From assembly GCA_000433455.1 (NCBI GenBank), contig HF992494.1, positions 1 to 48,759 on the forward strand: a stretch of 48,759 nucleotides of DNA. The letters run 5' to 3'. Below, one piece after another: positions 15,065 to 22,705 of the stretch (position 1 is the stretch's first letter; each line of letters begins with the position of its first letter). The position numbers were made by a program, and so were the translations under genes. The stretch is from Mycoplasma sp. CAG:877. Its GTDB lineage: Bacteria; Bacillota_I; Bacilli_A; RF39; UBA660. Under the pieces are notes generated by a model. That model made no database searches, was not told where the DNA came from, and saw only the letters and a list, made by a program, of their open reading frames with translations.

Positions 15065-15868
15065 ATGCTAAGTTATAATAATAAAGATGATGTTTTAAAA
15101 ATGGTGCAGTATCATAGGACTAGAGATATGATTAATTTACTTAAGTATTTTCCGGATTTGAGTCCGGTTAAGGACTTAACTATAGTTAGTAGTATTGAAG
15201 ACTTTAAAAGTAATTATGAGTATTGTAGTAGTTTTATGTGTGAGAGAAATGATACTTTAATTACTAAGCCTTCAATGGTTAGTGTTGAGGCAAGTGAACT
15301 TGATAGAGATCTTTTAGATATTTTTAAAAGAGTTAAGAAACTTGATAGTGATGGAGTATTTGTTTTATTTAATTTGTCACATGAAGCTAGTGAGAGATAT
15401 GAAAGATATGCTGGTATAAGTGTTGGTGTTAGTGTAGGAAGAGGAGTATATATTGATGCGGTAGGCAAAGGGTATGATGGAAGAGAAGTATCTAAAGGAT
15501 TAGATTGTCATGAGAGATATTATATTCCTTGGTTTGATATTAGAAAGTGTAATATTAGTAATTTTAAAAATTATAGGACTTATTTAATTAGTGATGATGA
15601 TTATACTTTGAGTAGAGAAAGGCGAATTGACTTTTTAACTAGTGTTGGAATAGATAGAGAAGTGGCTTTAGAAAATGTTCCAGAGGTTTATAGAGAGATA
15701 CCTGATTTTATATGGATTGATATAATTAAGAATTTACTTAAGAGACTTGAGTATATGGAAGAAGAATTAAATTCAATTGGATTAGTTGAATTTGCAATGA
15801 GTGGGCATACTGAAGGAAGACATTTTTTGCCTTGGCAGATGTTTGATAAGAGTAGATATTGTTCATAG
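15065..15868 (+). CDS. Uncharacterised protein
   Basis: This 267-residue soluble protein is not one I recognise. The middle (about 115-160) contains the Gly-rich run GISVGVSVGRGVYIDAVGKGYDGREVSKGLDCHERYYIPWFDIR, which looks like conserved core strands with possible catalytic Asp/His. The end has HTEGRHFLPWQ. The N-terminal HRTRDMINLLKYFPDLSPV segment is helical. It follows the ASCH gene by 3 bases, and the pair may act together on a nucleotide or RNA substrate (inference only). Confidence 0.7.
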   Translation: MLSYNNKDDVLKMVQYHRTRDMINLLKYFPDLSPVKDLTIVSSIEDFKSNYEYCSSFMCERNDTLITKPSMVSVEASELDRDLLDIFKRVKKLDSDGVFVLFNLSHEASERYERYAGISVGVSVGRGVYIDAVGKGYDGREVSKGLDCHERYYIPWFDIRKCNISNFKNYRTYLISDDDYTLSRERRIDFLTSVGIDREVALENVPEVYREIPDFIWIDIIKNLLKRLEYMEEELNSIGLVEFAMSGHTEGRHFLPWQMFDKSRYCS

Positions 15869-15926
15869 AAGTTTTACATATTTAAATAGTCATGTTATAA
15901 TTATTTTTGAATGGGAGTGATGTTTT

Positions 15927-17918
15927 TTGACAACACCTAGAAAAGATGAGAATGAAATTAATCAGGGGAAAATTGTTGATCAAATTAGATGTTTAGGAAT
16001 TGATATGATTAGTGAAGCTAATTCTGGGCATCCAGGTATTGTATTAGGGGCTGCTCCAATACTTTATGCTTTATATGCACATCATTTAAGAATTGATCCT
16101 AAGAATCCTAATTATTTTAATAGAGATCGTTTTGTAATGTCTTGTGGACATGGTTCTGCTTTATTATATGCAACACTTTATTTAGCAGGATATCCTATTA
16201 GTCTTGATGATTTGAAAGCTTTTAGACAAATTGATTCTATTACACCTGGACATCCTGAATATGGAGTTACACCAGGAGTAGATGTTTCTACGGGACCTTT
16301 AGGACAGGGATTTGCGAATGCTGTTGGTATGGCTATGGCTGAGGCAAACTTAAGAACGAGATATAATACTGGTAAGAGAGAACTTATTGATTATTATACT
16401 TATGTTTTAGCAAGTGATGGAGACTTAATGGAAGGTATTAGTTATGAAGCTGCTTCTTTAGCTGGTACTTTGAAACTTAATAAGTTAATAGTTTTATATG
16501 ATTCTAATGATATTTGTTTAGATGGTAAGACTTCTTTAACTTTTAATGATAATGTTTCAATGAGATTTGTATCACTTGGTTGGAATGTTATTACAGTTAA
16601 TGATGGAGAAAGTTATGAAGCTGTATCTAAAGCAATAGAAGAGGCTAAGACTAGTACTGATAAGCCTACGCTTATTGAGATAAAAACAGTAATTGGAAAA
16701 TATTCTAGTTTAGAGGGAACTAATTTAGTACATGGTAGTCCTTTAAGTAGGGAAGAAATTACTAAGATAAAAGAAAAACTAGGAGTTAGAGATATACCAT
16801 TTACTGTATCACAAGGTTTATGTGATGATTTTAGATATTTTATTGATAAGAGATGTTCTGATTTAGTAGAAAAGTTTAATAAGACTTTGGATAGTTTGGG
16901 AGAAGAAGAACGAAGTGAACTTGATTATTTTATGGGTAATAATAAGGCTATACCTATAAAAGAATTTATTTATGATGCACCTGAGGATTTATTAGAGTCT
17001 CCTCGTGATACATCTTTTAAGTTACTTAATTCAGTAGTTTTAAAATCACCATTTATACTAGGTGGTAGTGCTGATTTATTTGGAGCTAATAAAACTTATA
17101 TTAAAGATGGAGGAGATTTCTCTTCTAATAATTATTTAGGTAAGAATATATTCTTTGGAGTTAGAGAAGGAGCAATGGGTGCTATACTTAATGGTCTTGC
17201 TTTATGTGGATTTAGAGTATATGGTTCTACTTTCTTAGCATTTAGTGATTATATGAGACCTGCTATTAGAATGGCTTGTATGATGAAGTTACCAGTTATA
17301 TATATATTCTCACATGATTCAATTAGTGTTGGAGAAGATGGCCCAACTCATCAACCAGTTGAACAATTACTTGGTTTACGTAGTATTCCTAATTTGGAAG
17401 TATTTAGACCAGCTGATGCTAATGAAGTAATTGGTTCATATAAGGCAATAGCAGAGAAAAATGATTGCCCGGCAGTGATTACTTTATCACGAAATAAATT
17501 ACCAATTTTAGAAACTACTAATGCTGCTTCTGTTAGTAGAGGTGGATATGTAGTATTTGATAGTGAAAGGAAACCAGATGGTATAGTTATCGCAACTGGT
17601 GAAGAAGTACATCAAGTTATTGAGGCCGCTAAAAGATTAAAAGTAAAAGGAATAAATATTAGAGTAGTTTCAATGCCTAACTTAAATAGATTTTTGAAAG
17701 AAACTTCAGAATATATAGATGAAGTATTGCCAGTAGAAGTTAGAAAAATAGTAGTAGAAGCAGGATCATCATTTGCTTGGAATAGATTAATATTTAATGA
17801 TAAGTATTTAATTACACTTGATCAATTTGGTGCTTCTGGTAAAAAAAATGACGTATATAAAAAGTATGGCTTTGATGTAGAAAGCTTGGAAGAGAAAATA
17901 GAAAACTTATTAAAATAA
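15927..17918 (+). CDS. tkt: Transketolase
   Basis: This 663-residue thiamine-diphosphate enzyme of the non-oxidative pentose phosphate pathway transfers two-carbon units between ketose and aldose phosphates. The whole family pattern is present: SGHPGIVLGAAP, CGHGSALLYATLYLAGY, TPGHPEYGVTPGVDVSTGPLGQG, the ThDP-binding SDGDLMEG...LNKLIVLYDSND, HGSPLSREE, and the pyrimidine-domain GVREGAMGAI with catalytic Glu. GEDGPTHQPVEQL and RPADANE complete it. Length is normal. It starts at TTG 15927, with GGGAGTGA 6 bases upstream; ATG 15920 is out of frame. It is followed by sirA as in Bacillus. Confidence 0.97.
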   Translation: MTTPRKDENEINQGKIVDQIRCLGIDMISEANSGHPGIVLGAAPILYALYAHHLRIDPKNPNYFNRDRFVMSCGHGSALLYATLYLAGYPISLDDLKAFRQIDSITPGHPEYGVTPGVDVSTGPLGQGFANAVGMAMAEANLRTRYNTGKRELIDYYTYVLASDGDLMEGISYEAASLAGTLKLNKLIVLYDSNDICLDGKTSLTFNDNVSMRFVSLGWNVITVNDGESYEAVSKAIEEAKTSTDKPTLIEIKTVIGKYSSLEGTNLVHGSPLSREEITKIKEKLGVRDIPFTVSQGLCDDFRYFIDKRCSDLVEKFNKTLDSLGEEERSELDYFMGNNKAIPIKEFIYDAPEDLLESPRDTSFKLLNSVVLKSPFILGGSADLFGANKTYIKDGGDFSSNNYLGKNIFFGVREGAMGAILNGLALCGFRVYGSTFLAFSDYMRPAIRMACMMKLPVIYIFSHDSISVGEDGPTHQPVEQLLGLRSIPNLEVFRPADANEVIGSYKAIAEKNDCPAVITLSRNKLPILETTNAASVSRGGYVVFDSERKPDGIVIATGEEVHQVIEAAKRLKVKGINIRVVSMPNLNRFLKETSEYIDEVLPVEVRKIVVEAGSSFAWNRLIFNDKYLITLDQFGASGKKNDVYKKYGFDVESLEEKIENLLK

Positions 17919-17969
17919 AATTCGACATTAATAGACTTTTATATTTGCTAAGATGTAGTTGGTGATAAT

Positions 17970-18404
17970 ATGAAAGTCTATTTTATTTTTGATGTAAAAG
18001 AACAATTTATAAGTTTGTATCAAAATAATTATAGAGTTCTTTATAATATTTTAAGACAGATATATTATTTAGATAGGGAAGAAGTTAACTATGCATATAC
18101 ATTATTTAGACAACTTGTTAATACAATAGATAAGAATACAATAGATAGAGATATATTTTTAAAGCTTCATAGAGATATACCTTATTCTAAGAGGGGTAAT
18201 GTTCATTATATTAATAATTTATATAAAGATGAAGTTAGTAGACTTACCATAAAGAAGAGTTATATTAGATTAGAAACAGAACAGTTAAATTCATCATTTT
18301 TTGAAGTACTAAAAAAATATTCTAGTAATTATTTTGTATGTGATTTTAAGAATTATAATTATTTTTTCTTAAGTAGTAGTAAACTAGGTGTTGGAGTTGG
18401 ATAG
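17970..18404 (+). CDS. sirA: Sporulation inhibitor of replication SirA (YneE family)
   Basis: This 144-residue protein resembles B. subtilis SirA, which binds DnaA domain I and blocks new rounds of replication when sporulation begins. The start (YFIFDVKEQFISLY) and especially the C-terminal SSFFEVLKKYSSNYFVCDF correspond to the conserved ends of SirA, and the length is right (about 148 in Bacillus). Position is strong support: in Bacillus the order is tkt-yneE(sirA)-yneF, and here tkt is directly upstream and yneF is two genes downstream. The RBS is GGTGAT before ATG 17970. Middle regions are diverged, so the assignment rests on both ends plus synteny. Confidence 0.8.
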   Translation: MKVYFIFDVKEQFISLYQNNYRVLYNILRQIYYLDREEVNYAYTLFRQLVNTIDKNTIDRDIFLKLHRDIPYSKRGNVHYINNLYKDEVSRLTIKKSYIRLETEQLNSSFFEVLKKYSSNYFVCDFKNYNYFFLSSSKLGVGVG

Positions 18405-18467
18405 ATTTAGTGATTAAGGAATAAATATTTATTATATTGAAATGTATGTGTGTGGAGCTATAAGTTC

Positions 18468-18496
18468 TTGTTTTTTTTTTTGATTCGGTTTATAAT
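18468..18496 (+). promoter_or_regulatory. Promoter with poly-T spacer, possible phase-variable switch
   Basis: TTGTTT (18468-18473) and TATAAT (18491-18496) are 17 bases apart. A run of 11 T (18471-18481) lies across the -35 edge and spacer, so slippage would change spacing. Confidence 0.5.
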
Positions 18497-18519
18497 TGAG
18501 TTATCGATGGAGGATAATT

Positions 18520-18948
18520 ATGAAAGGAAAAAATAAGAATATAATATTATGTATTTTTATAATTGGTATTATTATTGTCACAATGATTATATTTTGCTTT
18601 TTTTACGTATTAGTTAATAATACGTCTGGAAAGAACGTTCAAAATCATAATTGTTCTTTTGTAAGGACATATAAAATTGAATATATTTTGCCTAGTAATA
18701 ATGAAGAATATTTATATCTTACAATTAGAGCTTTTCAAGATGAAGATGTACAGACTATAAAAGTTTTGAAATCATTATCACCTCAAATAGAACAGGGTAA
18801 GTATTATGAATTTACTTTTGAAGTATCCGAGAAAATTAAAAAAGATACAATTCTATCTATTTATCAAGGTTCTACTATTACTTCGATTATAGAAACTTCA
18901 AAGCTTGGATTAGAACAAAGACAAGAGGCTTTATGTATACCACGATAA
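18520..18948 (+). CDS. Small membrane-anchored extracellular protein
   Basis: This 142-residue protein has a strong N-terminal membrane helix (about 7-31, rich in Ile/Phe) without an obvious cleavage site. A roughly 105-residue exported domain of beta-rich character follows, with Cys near both ends (NCSF and ALCIPR) that could pair. No family recognised. The start is ATG 18520 with GGAGG at 18509-18513; upstream in-frame codons lack an RBS. It is inserted between sirA and yneF relative to Bacillus and has its own promoter with an unusual T11 tract. Confidence 0.7.
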   Translation: MKGKNKNIILCIFIIGIIIVTMIIFCFFYVLVNNTSGKNVQNHNCSFVRTYKIEYILPSNNEEYLYLTIRAFQDEDVQTIKVLKSLSPQIEQGKYYEFTFEVSEKIKKDTILSIYQGSTITSIIETSKLGLEQRQEALCIPR

Positions 18949-19008
18949 TTGTTTTAATTGGTTTATTTCTTCAACTAAAATAGTCTAAAGTTAATTTTTA
19001 AACTGGAG

Positions 19009-19033
19009 GTTCGTTTTTTAACGGACTTTTTTC
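19009..19033 (+). terminator. Rho-independent terminator
   Basis: GTTCGTT (19009-19015) pairs with AACGGAC (19020-19026), followed by T6. A second hairpin (CCGTTT 19050-19055 / AAACGG 19066-19071) follows without a T-run. Confidence 0.75.
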
Positions 19034-19093
19034 TTTGAAAGATTTATTGCCGTTTTTATTTAATTAAACGGTTATTACCAAGATAGTGTAAAG

Positions 19094-19122
19094 TTGACAT
19101 TTTTTGTACTTTTTGGTATAAT
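19094..19122 (+). promoter_or_regulatory. Near-perfect SigA promoter
   Basis: TTGACA (19094-19099), a 17-base spacer and TATAAT (19117-19122) with TGG just before it. This is the closest match to consensus in the window. Confidence 0.9.
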
Positions 19123-19149
19123 CTTGCTGCTAATTGGGGGATGGTTATA

Positions 19150-19497
19150 ATGCTAGGATATGAAGATGCTCAGAAGTATTATCAAAAAAATAGCTCATCA
19201 AGATTGCTGGTGAGAGACAAAACAGAGAGGTTTACTTGGGTATTTTTAAATATTTATAGAAATGGATTTATTACTAATCCTTGTGAGTTTCTTAAAATGG
19301 CAGATAGAAATCTTGTTGAACTTGAAGAAAGTGAGAAGAAAGTATTACTAGTTTCATTTCATGAAGAAGTTATGTGTTATGCTATAGATAGATGTAGAAG
19401 TTCATCTGAAGATATTCAAGACTTTTGGAATAGAACTGATAAGTATTATAAAATCATTTCAGAAGAAAAACAAAAGTGTTATAGAAAAGTTAGTTAG
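19150..19497 (+). CDS. Uncharacterised small protein
   Basis: This 115-residue, charged, helical soluble protein has no recognised family. It contains FTWVFLNIYRNGFITNPCEFLKMADRNLVELEESEKKVLLVSFHEEVMCYAIDRC. There are no membrane segments. ATG 19141 directly abuts the G5 RBS (19136-19140), so ATG 19150 is preferred. Its promoter is essentially consensus, which predicts high constitutive expression. That is notable for a protein of unknown function sitting between sirA and yneF. Confidence 0.7.
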   Translation: MLGYEDAQKYYQKNSSSRLLVRDKTERFTWVFLNIYRNGFITNPCEFLKMADRNLVELEESEKKVLLVSFHEEVMCYAIDRCRSSSEDIQDFWNRTDKYYKIISEEKQKCYRKVS

Positions 19498-19578
19498 TTA
19501 TAGATTGATGTATTAACTTCTTCTTGATATCATTTAATTATAATGGTACAATAATTATGTATTAAGGAGATGAGATAA

Positions 19579-19788
19579 ATGTTACATGATATATTAATGG
19601 TTCTTGTAGGACTAATTATTGGTGCTGTAATTGGTTTTTTTGTAGCACGTAAAGTAATGGAAAAATATTTAAAGAAAAATCCTCCAATTAATGAGGATAT
19701 GATTAAGACTTTAATGATGCAGATGGGTAGAAAACCTAATCAAAAACAGATTAATCAAATGATGAAAGCTATGGAGAAGTATAGATAA
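19579..19788 (+). CDS. yneF: YneF family (UPF0154) membrane protein
   Basis: This 69-residue single-pass membrane protein has an N-terminal hydrophobic helix (about 5-24, with GLIIGAVIGFFVARK). The family signature KNPPINEDMIKTLMMQMGRKPNQKQINQMM follows. This matches the UPF0154/YneF family, common in Bacilli and of unknown function. It lies downstream of tkt and sirA, as in Bacillus. The RBS is AAGGAGATGAG before ATG 19579. Confidence 0.95.
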   Translation: MLHDILMVLVGLIIGAVIGFFVARKVMEKYLKKNPPINEDMIKTLMMQMGRKPNQKQINQMMKAMEKYR

Positions 19789-19836
19789 TACTTTTCTTTT
19801 TTTTAGATTTATTTTATAATTTAGTTGGTGTTTATT

Positions 19837-21600
19837 ATGAAAGACTTTAGAGAGAAATTAGCTTTAGTACCTACTAAACCAGGTAGTTATCAGATGAAGA
19901 ATAAAGATGGGATAATTATTTATGTAGGAAAAGCAAAAAATTTAAAAAATAGACTTAAAAGTTATTTTACTGGTACAGTTACTGGTAAGACTAAGATGTT
20001 AGTTGAAGATATAGATGATTTTGAATATATTGTGACATCATCCGAGTTAGAGTCGTTGATACTTGAAATTACATTGATAAAGAAATATGATCCTAAGTAT
20101 AATATTATGCTTACTGATGATAAGACTTATCCATATATAGAACTTACTAAAGAAAAGTATCCAAGACTTAGAGTAGTTAGAAATGTTAAGAGAAGAAGAA
20201 ATTTAAATTACTTATATGGACCTTATCCTAATGTTAGTGCAGCTAGAAAGACTGTTAATATGTTAAATAGACTTTATCCACTTAGAAAGTGTGAACATCT
20301 AAAAAAAGAATTATGTCTTTATTATCATATACATGAATGTTTAGGATATTGTGTTAAGGAAGTTGATCCTAAAGTTATTAATGAAATGTCTAAGGAAATT
20401 GTTTCGTTTTTAAAGGGAGACAGTAGTTTTATTAGAGAGAAGATTAATAAAGAGATGATGGCTGCTAGTGAGGCTATGAATTATGAGAAGGCTTTAGAAT
20501 TAAAGACTATGTTAGAAGATATTGATATTACTTTGAGAAGACAGAAAATTGATTTAAATAATAATTATAACTTTGATTTAGTTAATTATTATGTAGATAA
20601 GAATTATTTATCTATTCAGGTATTCTTTATTAGAAATGGATTATTAGTTGGTAGAAATAAAGACATAATTAGTAGTGATTTAGATATTTATGAGCAAGTA
20701 GTTGAATATATTATTAAGTTTTATGAAAAACATACTGTATTACCACATGAGTTATTAGTACCAGAAGAGATTGATGGAAGTTTATTAGAAGAATATTTAA
20801 AAGTAAAGGTTACTTCTCCTAAGAAGGGTAAATTAAAGAAGCTTCTTGATCTAGCTAGGGATAATGCTAAAGAGGTTCTTGAAGCTGAAGAAGAGATGTT
20901 AAAGAAGAATGATGATTTAAGACTTGAGGCAATAGATGAGTTAAAAGAACTTTTAGGGACTGATAAAGTTTCTAGGATGGAAGCTTTTGATAATAGTCAT
21001 TTATTTGGTACTTTTTATGTAGGAGGTATGGTTGTATATGAAGACTTTTTACCTTTAAAGGATGAGTATCGTAAGTATAAGATTTCTAGTGATGTTAAAG
21101 ATGATTTAGGTGCTATGAAGGAAGTTATTTATAGAAGATATTATAAAGTATTAATGGAGGATCTTACTCCGCCTGATGTAATTGTTATGGATGGAGGATT
21201 TAATCAAGTTAAGATAGCAGTAGATATTATTAGAAGTTTAGGACTTAATATTAGAGTTATTGGACTTGTTAAAAATGATAAACATAAGACTAGTTCAATT
21301 ATTGATGAAGAGGGTAGAGTTTTAAATGTAAAAAGTGATAGTAATTTATTCTTATTTTTTAGTAAGATACAAGAAGAAGTACATAGATTTGCGATTACAT
21401 ATCATAGAAATATTAAGGCTAAAGGGGCATTATCTTCAGTACTTGATATGGTTCCTGGAATTGGGGAAGTTAGAAAAAAAGAACTATTAAAAAAATTTGG
21501 TTCTTTAAAGAAAATGAAGGAGGCAACAGTAGAGGAACTTAGTGAAGTTGTATCGCATGATGTTGCGGTAATATTGTTTGATTATTTACAAAAAATATAG
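19837..21600 (+). CDS. uvrC: UvrABC system protein C
   Basis: This 587-residue nucleotide-excision-repair endonuclease makes both incisions around a lesion marked by UvrB. The domains are in the standard order. A GIY-YIG nuclease comes first (about 10-90, with GSYQM...IIYVGKAKNLKNRL). A UvrB-binding UVR motif follows near 210 (EAMNYEKALELKTML), then a Cys-bearing central region. An RNase H-like second nuclease (about 380-480; FDNSHLFGTFYVGGMVVY) and C-terminal helix-hairpin-helix motifs (VPGIGEVRKKELLKKFGS) complete it. Length is normal. ATG 19837 is chosen by domain start; the RBS (TTGGTG) is weak and the leader short. Confidence 0.97.
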   Translation: MKDFREKLALVPTKPGSYQMKNKDGIIIYVGKAKNLKNRLKSYFTGTVTGKTKMLVEDIDDFEYIVTSSELESLILEITLIKKYDPKYNIMLTDDKTYPYIELTKEKYPRLRVVRNVKRRRNLNYLYGPYPNVSAARKTVNMLNRLYPLRKCEHLKKELCLYYHIHECLGYCVKEVDPKVINEMSKEIVSFLKGDSSFIREKINKEMMAASEAMNYEKALELKTMLEDIDITLRRQKIDLNNNYNFDLVNYYVDKNYLSIQVFFIRNGLLVGRNKDIISSDLDIYEQVVEYIIKFYEKHTVLPHELLVPEEIDGSLLEEYLKVKVTSPKKGKLKKLLDLARDNAKEVLEAEEEMLKKNDDLRLEAIDELKELLGTDKVSRMEAFDNSHLFGTFYVGGMVVYEDFLPLKDEYRKYKISSDVKDDLGAMKEVIYRRYYKVLMEDLTPPDVIVMDGGFNQVKIAVDIIRSLGLNIRVIGLVKNDKHKTSSIIDEEGRVLNVKSDSNLFLFFSKIQEEVHRFAITYHRNIKAKGALSSVLDMVPGIGEVRKKELLKKFGSLKKMKEATVEELSEVVSHDVAVILFDYLQKI

Positions 21601-21631
21601 TATTATATAGTTAGAGATTGGTGGTGCTGAT

Positions 21632-22612
21632 ATGGCTAATGTTAATAGTTCTTTAGCTAGAAAAAGTAAAACAGTTATTGGAGTTATTATTGCTTTGATA
21701 CTAGTTGTAGTTTTTGTTTATTCTTTTGTTGTTTATATGAATGCTAAAAAGAGTAAGACTTATACTACTATGGAAAGAGAAATGTATATGGCTGCTAAAA
21801 AATATGTTAGTGAGGTACAGCCTTTTGATAATGAAGCAACAGTTAGTTTAGATATTGATGCTTCTAAATTACTTGATACAAAGTATTTAGGTAGTATGAG
21901 AGATCCAGAAGATAAAAATAATGTTTGTACTGGTAGTGTTAATGTTACTAAGACTAGTGGTTCAGAGTATGAATATATAGTTTTACTAAATTGTGGTCAA
22001 TATAAAAATAATGGTGTTAAATATAATGAAGATGGTAAAGTATTAGAGTCTAAAGTTTATACTGATAATAGTTCTAGTGATAATAATAATTTTAATACTA
22101 ATACTAATGATGATAATACTACTGATGTTCCTGATAATAGTTCTAATAATAGTGATACAGATAATAATCAAAATAGTAATGTAGCTACACCTAGTACTGA
22201 TAATAGTAGTAATACAGGTTCTAGTAATAATAGTAATAGCAATAATAACAATAACAATAGCAGTTCTGGAACAGGTAATGTAATTGATGGATCAAATATT
22301 ATAGGTACAATTGATTCTTCTACTAATGTTGTTGAACAACCAATTACATCTGGCACTATGGTTAATGGTCGTATGATTAAGATTGTTGATCGTTCTAGTG
22401 GAAATTGTGCTCAAGCTATTGAATATTATTATTCAGATAGTAAATATAAATATTACTTTAATTGTATTTTAAGTCCTAGTATATTTGTTATAATAGATGG
22501 AGTTGAATATAATTTAAAAGTTGCTCTTAATAGTGGTGTTGTTAGTATGGCAGAGTTAGAAAAAGCTGGATTTAGACCAATGAAAAAACCTAATAATTTA
22601 GTAGATAGATAA
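21632..22612 (+). CDS. Membrane-anchored protein with Asn/Ser-rich linker
   Basis: This 326-residue protein has a short cytosolic N-terminus, a membrane helix (about 14-37), and a first exported domain (about 45-130; two Cys, VCTGSV and LLNCG). A low-complexity Asp/Asn/Ser/Thr linker follows (about 145-217). The second exported domain (about 235-326) also has two Cys (GNCAQ and FNCIL). The helix followed by MEREMYMAAKKYV recalls pilin-like N-termini, but there is no prepilin cleavage motif. Function is unknown; it is probably a cell-surface protein. The linker codons are AAT/AAC/AGT repeats that could change in length. Confidence 0.75.
   Translation: MANVNSSLARKSKTVIGVIIALILVVVFVYSFVVYMNAKKSKTYTTMEREMYMAAKKYVSEVQPFDNEATVSLDIDASKLLDTKYLGSMRDPEDKNNVCTGSVNVTKTSGSEYEYIVLLNCGQYKNNGVKYNEDGKVLESKVYTDNSSSDNNNFNTNTNDDNTTDVPDNSSNNSDTDNNQNSNVATPSTDNSSNTGSSNNSNSNNNNNNSSSGTGNVIDGSNIIGTIDSSTNVVEQPITSGTMVNGRMIKIVDRSSGNCAQAIEYYYSDSKYKYYFNCILSPSIFVIIDGVEYNLKVALNSGVVSMAELEKAGFRPMKKPNNLVDR
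22207..22268 (+). repeat. Trinucleotide-rich low-complexity tract
   Basis: Nearly pure AAT/AAC/AGT/AGC codons encode an Asn/Ser run inside the preceding gene. Units of three keep the frame if the tract expands or contracts. Confidence 0.8.
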
Positions 22613-22705
22613 GATAATTTAAATAGAGAATAATAAGAGTAGAATTTGTTGGTGTTTAGTGAGCATTTGATAAATTCTATTTTTTATATTTTGAGGTGGA
22701 AGTAT

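Noticed and set aside
19141..19149. ATG 19141 as the start of the 115-residue protein.
   Set aside because: It directly abuts the G-rich ribosome-binding sequence, leaving no spacer; ATG 19150 has a normal distance.
22168..22356. A minus-strand open frame encoding a long poly-Leu run.
   Set aside because: It is the antisense shadow of the AAT/AGT codon tract in the Asn/Ser-rich linker gene; it has no RBS and a biologically odd composition.
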